A stretch of 64,000 nt of DNA. It comes from Actinoplanes sandaracinus. GTDB lineage: Bacteria > Actinomycetota > Actinomycetes > Mycobacteriales > Micromonosporaceae. The notes below the pieces were generated by a model. The model was not told the origin of the DNA. It did no database searches and worked only from the letters and a program-made list of their open reading frames with translations. A program made the translations under genes and the position numbers. Below are positions 1 through 7,635 of this stretch, piece after piece. Position 1 is the stretch's first letter. Every line of letters starts with the position of its first letter. The stretch lies in the NCBI RefSeq assembly GCF_030009775.1, contig NZ_JASCTH010000014.1, positions 194,343-258,342 on the forward strand, given 5' to 3'.

Positions 1-1977
1 GTCGTCCTCGGTCGTCATGTCCCGGCCCCAGACGCGGCGCCCCTTCTCCAGGCGCAGACTCTCGTACGCCAGCCGTCCGGCCGCGATCAGCCCGTGCTCC
101 CGGCCCGCCTCCCAGAGGGTGTCCCAGAGGCGTAGCCCGTACCCCGCTTCGGTGTAGATCTCCCAGCCCGGTTCGCCGACGCCGGAGAGCCGCAACATGG
201 TGACCGGGACCATGCCCAGATGGCTCGCCGGCAGGTCACCACCGGTGAGCGGGGCGAGCAGCTCCGGGGCGGCCGGCCCCCAGAGCCCGACCCCGCAGGT
301 ACCGCCGGTGATGTCACGCACCGCGACTCCCGGTGGGGCGTGCCGGGACAGCCAGTCCACGTCGAGCGGGCCGTTCGCGCCGACGAGGAACCGGTCCGCG
401 GCGAGCCGAGCCACTGTGACGTCGCCACGGATGCCGCCCGCCGCATCGAGCAGGACGGTGTGCGCCGCCGCACCGACCGGGCGGTCGACGTCTCCGGCGG
501 CCAGACCGTCCAGGAAGGAGAGCGGGCCGGTCACCTCGATCCTGGTCAGCGGAGTGAGATCGAAGAGGGCGGCCTTGCGGCGGGTCAGGCGGGCCTCCGT
601 CTCGGCGATCGGCGACCAGTGCCGGGCCGACCACTCGTCGCGCGGGCGGGGTGCGTCCGGGGGCGGGTTGCTCGCGTACCAGAGAGGGTGCTCCCAGCCG
701 GCGGTCTCGCCGAAGACCGCGCCCAGCTCGGCCTGGCGGGGGTGGAAGGGGCTGAGCCGGAGGTTGCGCACCGGCGGCGGGTCGGCCGGGTGGACGACGC
801 CGCAGCTCTCGACGAAGGTGCGGATCGCCCGTTTCCGCACATAGCCGGGGGCGAGCTGGGCCGCGGCGAACCGGTTGAGGTCGCACTCGTGCAGGTCGAT
901 CGCGGGCCGGCCGTCGACCATCCACTCGGCGACGGCCTTCGCCGCACCGGCCGCGTGGGTCATCCGCACCGCTTCCGCCATCCAGAGGCCGCGCACCGCC
1001 GACGACTCGCCGAGCAGCGGGAAGCCGTCGGCGGTGACCGCGAGGACACCGTTGAACGCGTCCTCCAGGGTGCTGCCGCGCAGCGACGGGATCAGCTCGA
1101 TGGCCGCCACCCAGGACTGTTTGAAGGTGTCCGGAGTGAACGGCAGCTTCGCCGGGTGCGCGTCGCCGGGCAGATCGGCCAGGTTCACCGGCATCGGATC
1201 GTGCCGGTAGGAGCCGATGCCGAGGCGGTCGCCATGAGCACGGAAGTAGAGGTCACCGTCCGGGTGGCAGAGGATCGGCAGATCGTCGGCGGCGCCGGCC
1301 GGAGTCGTCCGGACGTACTGGTGGGCCATCGGCAGCAGCGGCACCGCGATCCCGGCCATCTGGCCGATCTCCGGCCCCCAGAAGCCGGCGCAACTCGCCA
1401 CCATGTCCGCCGGGAAGTCCTCGTCGCCGGCGCGGACGCCGGTCACCCGCCCCGCGGCCGACGAGATCGCGGAGACCCGCATGTCGCCGAGAAACCGGGC
1501 GCCACGCGACGTCGCCCGCGCGGCCTGCGCCTGCGCCGCGCGAACGCCGGAGACGACGCCATCGGAGGGTACGTAAAGCCCGCCGACAATTAATGATTTG
1601 TCCAATAATGGGTACCGCGCGGCGCAGGCCGCCGGATCCACGACGGATGACGGCACCCCCCACGACTGCGCGAACCCGAACCGCCGGTGCAGTTCGGCGA
1701 GCCGGGCCGGCGTGGTCGCCACCTCCAGACTGCCCACTCGCGAGAGGCAACCCAGCTCGGCGAACTTGTCGGCGGTGTAGCGGGCGAGCCGGGCCATGGT
1801 CCGGGACGGGGCGATCTGACAGATCAGTCCCGGCGTGTGCGAACTGGAGCCCCCGGTTTCGAAGAGCGGCCCCTGCTCCAGCACGGTGACGTCGCTCCAC
1901 CCACGGCCGGTGAGTTCGTCGGCGAGCGCGCAGCCGACGACGCCCGCGCCGATGATGACGACCCTGGGTCCGGGCAT
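1..1977 (-). CDS. FAD-dependent dimethylglycine oxidase / sarcosine dehydrogenase-like protein (3' end off window)
   Basis: The frame is open from an ATG at 1977 to the window edge (659 codons, no stop), so the C-terminus is missing. Residues 6-16 form the FAD-binding Rossmann loop (GAGVVGCALAD). SSSHTPG at 44-50 resembles the covalent flavin-attachment region of dimethylglycine oxidases, with His47 the candidate anchor. A DAO fold is followed from about residue 380 by a GcvT/aminomethyltransferase-like region (DLTPLTRIEVTGP, then GWEIYTEAGYG). In this family the enzyme oxidatively demethylates dimethylglycine or sarcosine and the GcvT domain passes the one-carbon unit to tetrahydrofolate. 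The exact substrate cannot be read here. It is divergent from the glycerophosphodiesterase gene, with about 120 bp between the starts. Confidence 0.85.
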   Translation of the reverse strand, partial: MPGPRVVIIGAGVVGCALADELTGRGWSDVTVLEQGPLFETGGSSSHTPGLICQIAPSRTMARLARYTADKFAELGCLSRVGSLEVATTPARLAELHRRFGFAQSWGVPSSVVDPAACAARYPLLDKSLIVGGLYVPSDGVVSGVRAAQAQAARATSRGARFLGDMRVSAISSAAGRVTGVRAGDEDFPADMVASCAGFWGPEIGQMAGIAVPLLPMAHQYVRTTPAGAADDLPILCHPDGDLYFRAHGDRLGIGSYRHDPMPVNLADLPGDAHPAKLPFTPDTFKQSWVAAIELIPSLRGSTLEDAFNGVLAVTADGFPLLGESSAVRGLWMAEAVRMTHAAGAAKAVAEWMVDGRPAIDLHECDLNRFAAAQLAPGYVRKRAIRTFVESCGVVHPADPPPVRNLRLSPFHPRQAELGAVFGETAGWEHPLWYASNPPPDAPRPRDEWSARHWSPIAETEARLTRRKAALFDLTPLTRIEVTGPLSFLDGLAAGDVDRPVGAAAHTVLLDAAGGIRGDVTVARLAADRFLVGANGPLDVDWLSRHAPPGVAVRDITGGTCGVGLWGPAAPELLAPLTGGDLPASHLGMVPVTMLRLSGVGEPGWEIYTEAGYGLRLWDTLWEAGREHGLIAAGRLAYESLRLEKGRRVWGRDMTTEDD

Positions 1978-2097
1978 CTGAAGGGCGCCTTCCGTGGAGC
2001 CGGTCACTGTGGAACACAGGATCTTCAGCCCGGCGGCGGCGGTCAATGCCGCCCGGCTTCTTTTACTCCAGTGCACCAAGCCCGGCATACTGCCCCG

Positions 2098-2859
2098 GTG
2101 GATCACCCGTTCCTGGACGCGCCGCGCCCGCTCGCCTTCGCACACCGCGGCGGCGCCGCCGAGGGTGACGAGAACACCGCCGCCGCGTTCGAGCGGGCGG
2201 TCGCCATGGGCTACCGGTTCGTCGAGACCGACGTGCACGCCACCGCCGACGGGGTGGCCGTCGTCATCCACGACGAGAACCTCGATCGGGTCGCCGGACA
2301 CCGCGCCCGAGTCGCCGACCTGACCTGGGCGGACCTTTCAGCCGTACGGGTCGGCGGCGCGGCCGCCGTACCCCGCCTCGACGAGGTGCTGGACGCCTGG
2401 CCGGAGATCCGTTTCAACGTCGACGTCAAGTCCGACGCGGTCGTCGAACCCGCGGTCGCCGCGGTGCGTGCCGCCGGCGCCGAGAAGAGGGTGCTGCTCG
2501 CCTCGTTCAGCGACGCCCGGCTGGCCCGGGTCCGTGCGCTGGCCGGGCCACGGATCGCCACCTCGCTCGGCATGCGGTCCTCGGCCCGGCTGCGGGTGCT
2601 TTCGACCATGGGCGTACGGGTTCGGCTGCCGGAGTCGGTGGCCGCCGCCCAGATCCCCGTCCGGCACGGCCCGGTAACCGTGCTCACCCCGCGTTTCCTC
2701 GCCTATCTGCACCGGCTCGGAATACAGGTCCATGTGTGGACCGTGGACGATCCCGCGGAAATGAATCGGCTACTCGATATGGGCGTCGACGGCATCATGA
2801 CCGACCGCATCGAGGTGCTCCGCGACGTCTATGCGGCGCGGGGGCTCTGGCCCCTCTGA
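2098..2859 (+). CDS. Glycerophosphodiester phosphodiesterase (GDPD family)
   Basis: A 253-aa cytoplasmic-type GDPD with no signal peptide. It hydrolyses glycerophosphodiesters to glycerol-3-phosphate and an alcohol. The N-terminal signature is intact: HRGG, then ENT, then ETDVHATADG with the metal-binding Glu and Asp, then HDENLDRV. VDVKSD and the C-terminal VWTVDDPAEMNRLLDMGVDGIMTDR complete the TIM barrel signature. GTG at 2098 was chosen because it sits the usual short distance before HRGG; GTG 2071 is an alternative, and no strong Shine-Dalgarno separates them. The length is normal for the family. Confidence 0.88.
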   Translation: MDHPFLDAPRPLAFAHRGGAAEGDENTAAAFERAVAMGYRFVETDVHATADGVAVVIHDENLDRVAGHRARVADLTWADLSAVRVGGAAAVPRLDEVLDAWPEIRFNVDVKSDAVVEPAVAAVRAAGAEKRVLLASFSDARLARVRALAGPRIATSLGMRSSARLRVLSTMGVRVRLPESVAAAQIPVRHGPVTVLTPRFLAYLHRLGIQVHVWTVDDPAEMNRLLDMGVDGIMTDRIEVLRDVYAARGLWPL

Positions 2860-2935
2860 GTAACTGCCGGCTCACCGGTGCGTCGGCTACTCTCCCAGCT
2901 CAGCGACTTTTCCTCAAAACCGCGTGAACCCGGGA

Positions 2936-2955
2936 CATCATCCGAACGGATGATG
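2936..2955. promoter_or_regulatory. Near-perfect 20-bp palindrome, possible operator
   Basis: CATCATCCG and CGGATGATG are separated by AA, in the gap between the glycerophosphodiesterase gene and the secreted protein gene at 3121. There is no T-tract and the loop is too tight for a good terminator, so an operator or processing site is as likely. No regulator is adjacent. Confidence 0.35.
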
Positions 2956-3120
2956 CCGAGAGTTCGAGCCGGCTTCCACAAATTTTCTTTAGGTTCACCA
3001 TAAGAATTGCCCAATCCAGGTTCCGGAATTGCTTTCTGTGAGACGTGCTCCTAACGTCTGGGCGTCGGCGCCGGCTCCGGCGCCAGTGGACCGGAATTTT
3101 GGGGAAAAGAAGGTCTCGTC

Positions 3121-4590
3121 ATGCGTAGCTCGGGTCAACGACGCACCCGGCTGTTGGCCGCCGGTGCTGTGATCACCGCGATCGGCGGAGTGATCGGATT
3201 CACCCAGTTCGCCTCTGCTGCGGACAGCGACAATCGCACCAAAGCCGGCGAGAGCGGAGCCGGCAAGGTGGTCGGCAACAACCTGACCATCCTCACCGAC
3301 ACCTGCGTAGACAGCGACCTCCCCGCACACGACGGCTTCCAAAAGGGCGACCGGTGCGTGTCCACCGAGTTCGGCGAGGTCGGGGCGGCCGCCAACAACC
3401 CCACCCTGCTCATCACCGAGGCGCCCGATGACGTCACCGTCGGCACGCCGTTCACGCTGCAGGTCAGCACCCGCAACCTGATCCGGGACCGGTTCCTCGC
3501 GGCCGGACAGGGCGGCTACTACGTGGAGAGCAGCGTCCTTCAGAACGGTCTGGTCCGCGGCCACTTCCACACCGCCTGCCGGATGCTGGCCAGCACCGAC
3601 GAGGCGCCCGAGTCCGCACCGGTGCCGGCCTTCTTCGTCGCCACCGAGGACCGCCGCGGCGGCGCCGACCCGGACACGGTCACCATCCAGGTCCCGGGAC
3701 TGCCCCAGCAGGGAACCGCCCAGTGCGCGTCGTGGGCGGGTGACGGCTCGCACCGGATCCCGATGATGGAGCGCGCCAACCAGACGCCGGCCCTCGACTC
3801 CGTCCGCATCACCGTCCGCGGCGCCGGCAACGACAACGGTGGTGGCGACAACAACGGCGGCGGTGGCGACAACGGCGGCAACAACAACGGTGGTAACAAC
3901 GGCGGGGGCGGGAACAACAACGGGGGCGGTGGCAACAACACCAACAACGGTGAGGTCAAGCCCACGACGCCCCCCGCGCCCACCACCCCCGTGACGACTG
4001 CTCCGACCGCTCCGGCTGCTACGACCGCTCCGACCGGCAAGCCCGCCGCGACGACGCCCGCCGCGCCGAAGCCGAACGCCACAACGGTGACCGCGACCCC
4101 GCGCACCAACGCCACCACCACGAAGACGGACAAGGGCGACGAGTCGGCCACCAAGTCCGGCAACAACGGCGGGTCGAACACCGAGACCAACGAGCCGACC
4201 ACCCCGAAGACGACGAGCCCGACCACCGCGCCCGCCTCCGGAAACGAGGCCGGCACCGGAAACGAGGCGGAGACGGACTCCGGGGCCACCACCAACGCCA
4301 CCCCGAAGACCACGATCACCAAGAAGTCGGCCGGATCCGAGTTCGACGACCCGGAACCCCAGCCCACCGACACCGACGGGCCCGCCCTCGCCAACAACCC
4401 CGGCAACGGCACCCCCGACGAGCCGAAGAGCCCGACCGACACGCTGGCCGAGCCGCCCGCCAACCAGGAGGGCCCGCTCAACCTGGTCAGCAGCAACCTG
4501 GCCTGGATCGGCGGCGGCGCTGTCATGGTCCTGATAGGACTCCTGATCGCGGCCTTCCTCCGGGCCCGTCCCCGCAACAACTGGCGCTGA
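3121..4590 (+). CDS. Secreted, membrane-anchored Asn/Gly- and Thr/Pro-rich surface protein
   Basis: 489 aa. Residues 1-34 are a Sec signal peptide (RRTRLL, hydrophobic core, cleavage near FASAAD). A folded domain of about 200 residues follows with several Cys that could form disulfides (TDTCVDSD, GDRCVST, HTACRM, AQCASW). Residues about 235-280 are an Asn/Gly tract. About 280-445 is Thr/Pro/Lys-rich like a wall-spanning stalk. The end is one transmembrane helix (LAWIGGGAVMVLIGLLIAA) and a basic RARPRNNWR tail. No LPXTG motif is present, so anchoring is by membrane helix. A strong ribosome site (GAAAAGAAGG) precedes the ATG. The folded domain is not recognised and no function is assigned. Confidence 0.85.
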   Translation: MRSSGQRRTRLLAAGAVITAIGGVIGFTQFASAADSDNRTKAGESGAGKVVGNNLTILTDTCVDSDLPAHDGFQKGDRCVSTEFGEVGAAANNPTLLITEAPDDVTVGTPFTLQVSTRNLIRDRFLAAGQGGYYVESSVLQNGLVRGHFHTACRMLASTDEAPESAPVPAFFVATEDRRGGADPDTVTIQVPGLPQQGTAQCASWAGDGSHRIPMMERANQTPALDSVRITVRGAGNDNGGGDNNGGGGDNGGNNNGGNNGGGGNNNGGGGNNTNNGEVKPTTPPAPTTPVTTAPTAPAATTAPTGKPAATTPAAPKPNATTVTATPRTNATTTKTDKGDESATKSGNNGGSNTETNEPTTPKTTSPTTAPASGNEAGTGNEAETDSGATTNATPKTTITKKSAGSEFDDPEPQPTDTDGPALANNPGNGTPDEPKSPTDTLAEPPANQEGPLNLVSSNLAWIGGGAVMVLIGLLIAAFLRARPRNNWR

Positions 4591-4676
4591 CGCAAGCCAC
4601 GCTGGCTCTCGCCACGCTGGCACTCGCCGGTAGCAACAGCTGGCGCTGACCCCTCGCCAGTGGCACGGCACCACTG

Positions 4677-4712
4677 AAGGCGGGCAGGACCTCCCCAGGT
4701 CCTGCCCGCCTT
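4677..4712 (+). terminator. Strong stem-loop terminator after the surface protein gene
   Basis: A perfect 16-bp inverted repeat (4677-4692 and 4697-4712; AAGGCGGGCAGGACCT) around a CCCC loop, about 90 bp past the stop. It ends in TT rather than a long U-tract, as is usual in high-GC actinobacteria. Confidence 0.8.
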
Positions 4713-5108
4713 CGGCGTCCCACCCCAACACCCGGCCGTACCCCAGCCACCCCATCCACTCGCCCCACCACGACTGCGCTACGGCCGGCCCGCTCACCTC
4801 CCCCCCAGCCGTAGCCCACGCAGCCTGGGGGGCGGGCACGGCGTGCTGGGGAAGTGCCCACCCACGGGGCGCACGGCGGCCGCCTTGGCCGGTCTGGTCC
4901 CGCGTGCTGTCTCAAGCGGTTCGAGGCGGCACTTATGACCGGCCCGCAGGGTTCTTCCTGGTTAGCGGTCGCTGCTCCGCTCGGTGAGCGGGGGTGGGGC
5001 GGCCCGTGGGGGACGAATACTGGGTGTGTCCGGCGTTCGGGTGGTGGAGTTCGCCGAAGGGTGAGAAATTTGCAAGAAAGCAGAGGCGAACCGGTAGATC
5101 GCCGAGAA
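4713..5108. other. Intergenic stretch with no recognised gene
   Basis: Between the terminator and the iron box. The sequence is GC-rich and then becomes less so near 5030-5110, consistent with a promoter region for the reductase gene. Possible reading frames here lack ribosome sites and recognisable protein features. Just upstream, 4573-4591 and 4633-4650 are near-duplicates of the preceding gene's 3' end (CAACAACTGGCGCTGAC versus CAACAGCTGGCGCTGAC), suggesting a small local duplication. Confidence 0.5.
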
Positions 5109-5127
5109 TAAGGGTAGCCTTACCTGC
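5109..5127 (+). promoter_or_regulatory. DtxR/IdeR-type iron box
   Basis: TAAGGGTAGCCTTACCTGC agrees at 13 of 19 positions with the consensus TTAGGTTAGGCTAACCTAA. It lies 32 bp before the start codon of the siderophore-interacting protein, where a repressor would block transcription when iron is plentiful. The match is by eye. Confidence 0.65.
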
Positions 5128-5159
5128 CGAGATCGTCCCACCGGCAGTGAGGTGAAGTC

Positions 5160-6002
5160 ATGGCGAACAGACCCGCGCGACCGGCCCACGAGGGTGTGAT
5201 CACCCGGGTGGAGAAGCTGACCCCGCACATGGTGCGCGTGGTGGTCGGTGGTGCCGCTCTGACACGGATCGAGGCCGGGCAGTTCACCGACCACTACATC
5301 AAGGTGCTTTTCCCCCAGGCCGGTGTCGACTATCCCGAGCCCTTCGACATGGGTGTGATCCGCGAGACGATGCCGCGGGAGACGTGGCCGTGTGTGCGCA
5401 CCTACACGGTTCGGAAGTGGCTGCCCGAGATCGGCGAGATGTGGGTCGACTTCGTGGTCCACGGCGACGAGGGCATCGCGGGCCCGTGGGCGGCGAACGC
5501 CAAGCCGGGTGACCCGTTCCGTTTCCAGGGTCCGGGTGGCGGCTATGCGCCGGACGCCGGGGCCGACTGGCACCTGCTCGCCGGCGACGAGAGCGCGATT
5601 CCGGCGATCGGGGCGGCGCTGGAGCGCATGCCCGACGGCGCGCGGGTGGTGGCGCTGATCGAGGTCGCCGGTCCCGGCGATGAGCAGAAGTTCGACATTC
5701 CCGGCGATCTTGGGGTCACCTGGCTGCACCGCGGTGCACGACCAGTCGGCGAGCTGCTCGTCGACGCGGTTCGTGGGCTGGACTTCCCGGCCGGCCGGGT
5801 GCAGGCGTTCGTGCACGGCGAGGCGACGTTCGTTCGTGACCTGCGCGGGCACCTGCGGCTCGATCGCGGCTTGAGCATGGATCAGCTCTCCATCTCGGGT
5901 TACTGGCGCCGCGGGCTGAACGAGGACGGCTGGCAGTCCAGCAAGCGCGAGTGGAACGAGCGGATCGAGCGCGAGCAGGAGTCGGCGACCGCGGCAGCGT
6001 AA
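5160..6002 (+). CDS. Siderophore-interacting protein (FAD-dependent ferric-siderophore reductase)
   Basis: 280 aa, full length for the SIP family (ViuB/YqjH-like). These cytoplasmic enzymes reduce Fe(III)-siderophore complexes to release iron. FAD-binding RTYTVR lies at about residues 80-85 and the NAD(P)-binding SIP domain follows (WHLLAGDESAIPAIGAALERM). The family-typical C-terminus is present (SISGYWRRGLNEDGWQ). The ATG at 5160 has an AGTGAGGTGA ribosome site. The iron box just upstream predicts repression by iron through a DtxR-type regulator. No siderophore synthesis or import gene lies beside it. Confidence 0.92.
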   Translation: MANRPARPAHEGVITRVEKLTPHMVRVVVGGAALTRIEAGQFTDHYIKVLFPQAGVDYPEPFDMGVIRETMPRETWPCVRTYTVRKWLPEIGEMWVDFVVHGDEGIAGPWAANAKPGDPFRFQGPGGGYAPDAGADWHLLAGDESAIPAIGAALERMPDGARVVALIEVAGPGDEQKFDIPGDLGVTWLHRGARPVGELLVDAVRGLDFPAGRVQAFVHGEATFVRDLRGHLRLDRGLSMDQLSISGYWRRGLNEDGWQSSKREWNERIEREQESATAAA

Positions 6003-6307
6003 AGCGGCCCCGTGGAGCGGCCGAGTAAGGCGACCCCCGGCGCGGACCCGAACAGCGGCGTGGCAGCGCGGATTTATGGAGCGGCAAAGCAACGTGGACC
6101 TGTAGAGCCACCGCGCAAACCCGACCAGGCGCAACGCCACGTAGAGCGAGCAAAACGGCCCGCGCAAGACGAGCCCGCATGGCCGTTCATGGCGGCCGCG
6201 TAAAGCGTGCGCGAGGCGATAGCGCAGGCCCGGCGGCCGACAAGGCGAAGACGGGAACGAGCGTGACCGCGCCCGTGTAAGGAGTGTGACCGCCAGCACC
6301 CCCTACC
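6003..6307. other. Intergenic low-complexity stretch
   Basis: No gene seen. Short motifs of the type GGAGCGG, GTAGAGC and GTAAAGCG recur irregularly between 6003 and 6235, which looks like degraded repeats. The last 60 bases would hold the promoter and ribosome site of the transporter gene. Confidence 0.4.
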
Positions 6308-7495
6308 ATGAGTGTCGTGGTGATCAAGGAAAGTGCTCGCACCAGCGGGTTGTTCGCACTGACGGCCCTCCTGCTGGCCGCGGTCAACCTGCGTCTAGCG
6401 GTCACGAGCATCGGCCCGGTACTCACCGAGATCCGCACCGGGCTGGGCATGAGCGCGACGGTCGCGGGGCTGCTCACGTCCGTACCCGTGCTGTGTTTCG
6501 CCTCGATCGGTCTGGCGGCGCCCCGCCTCGCCGCGCGTTTCGGGCCGGCGCGGGTGATCCTCGGCGGTCTGCTGCTGCTCACCGCGGGTCTCTCGGTGCG
6601 GCCGTTCGCGGGCGGGCCTGCTCTGTTCCTGCTGCTCAGTGCGGTGGCGCTGGCCGGGATCGCAGTGGTCAACGTGCTGTTGCCGTCGATCGTGAAGGAC
6701 CGTTTCCCGGACAGCGTGGGCACGGTCACCGGTCTCTACTCGGTGGCGCTCAACATCGGCGCCACCACGGCCGCTGCCGCGACCGTGCCGATCACCGGCG
6801 CCTTCGGCGGCGACTGGCGCCTCGGCCTGGCCTGCTGGTCCCTCGCCGCCGTGGTCGCCCTGCCCCCGTGGTTGCTGTTGGCGCGCGAGCGCGGCGCCGC
6901 CGGTGGTTCCGCTTCCGGCGCCGATCCGGTACGGGTGAGCCGGCACCCGGTCGCCTGGGCTCTCGCCGTGTACTTCGGCATGCAGTCCACCTCCGCCTAC
7001 GTGATCATCGGGTGGCTGCCGGAGATCTACCGGGACGCCGGGGTGTCGCCGGCCATGGCCGGGCTGCTGTTCGCGGTCACGTCCCTGCTGGGGGTGCCGC
7101 TGTCGTTCCTGCTGTCGTCGTACGCGGGCCGGCTCCGCTCGCAGAGTGGCATCGCCGTGGTGCTCGGTGTGTTCGGCATCGCCGGCTGGGCCGGCCTGTG
7201 GGCGTCCCCCGCCGCGGCGCCGTGGCTGTGGGCGGTCCTCCTCGGCGTGGTGAACGCGGCGTTCCCGCTGGCTCTCACGATGATCGCGCTGCGCGGCCGG
7301 AACCCGGGCACGGTCGTCCGGTTGTCCGCTTTCGCCCAGAGCGTCGGCTATCTCTTCGCGATTCCGGGGCCGATTCTGGTCGGCGCCCTGCACGACTGGT
7401 CCGGTGGGTGGCGGGTGCCGCTGGGTTTCATGGTCGCCCTGATGATCCCGCAGATCGCCGCGGGTTTCGCGGCCGGCCGCAACCGCCAGATCTGA
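6308..7495 (+). CDS. MFS transporter, CynX/NimT family
   Basis: 395 aa with twelve predicted membrane segments. It opens with the CynX-like AAVNLRLAVTSIGPVLTEI and carries the loop RLAARFGPARVILGG, the MFS motif-A region. NVLLPSIVKDRFPDSVGTVTGLYS after TM4 is typical of the CynX/NimT subfamily, which includes cyanate and 2-nitroimidazole transporters. ATG 6308 is the first good start; a weak GGAGTG lies 20 bases upstream. It appears to be a single-gene unit. The substrate is unknown. Confidence 0.85.
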   Translation: MSVVVIKESARTSGLFALTALLLAAVNLRLAVTSIGPVLTEIRTGLGMSATVAGLLTSVPVLCFASIGLAAPRLAARFGPARVILGGLLLLTAGLSVRPFAGGPALFLLLSAVALAGIAVVNVLLPSIVKDRFPDSVGTVTGLYSVALNIGATTAAAATVPITGAFGGDWRLGLACWSLAAVVALPPWLLLARERGAAGGSASGADPVRVSRHPVAWALAVYFGMQSTSAYVIIGWLPEIYRDAGVSPAMAGLLFAVTSLLGVPLSFLLSSYAGRLRSQSGIAVVLGVFGIAGWAGLWASPAAAPWLWAVLLGVVNAAFPLALTMIALRGRNPGTVVRLSAFAQSVGYLFAIPGPILVGALHDWSGGWRVPLGFMVALMIPQIAAGFAAGRNRQI

Positions 7496-7552
7496 CCCGC
7501 GATCGCCGGCGGGGACCGACCAGAGGAGCGGCCTGTCGCGGGTCGGGGCACC

Positions 7553-7635
7553 CACGACACCGACCAGGAACCGGGATCGGAAACCCGCGACGCCGACCAG
7601 GAACCGGGATCAAGCGCGCGACACCGATCAGGAAC
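7553..7635. repeat. Three imperfect direct repeats of about 33 bp
   Basis: A core of CGACACCGACCAGGAACC recurs at about 7554, 7588 and 7619, the third copy diverged and shortened. It occupies the gap between the convergent transporter and nSTAND genes. No hairpin is apparent. Confidence 0.5.

Noticed and set aside
2995-4839. A 614-codon minus-strand frame opposite the surface protein gene
   Set aside because: It is low-complexity (Val/Gly/Arg) and runs through the terminator hairpin. The plus frame has a signal peptide, ribosome site and membrane anchor.
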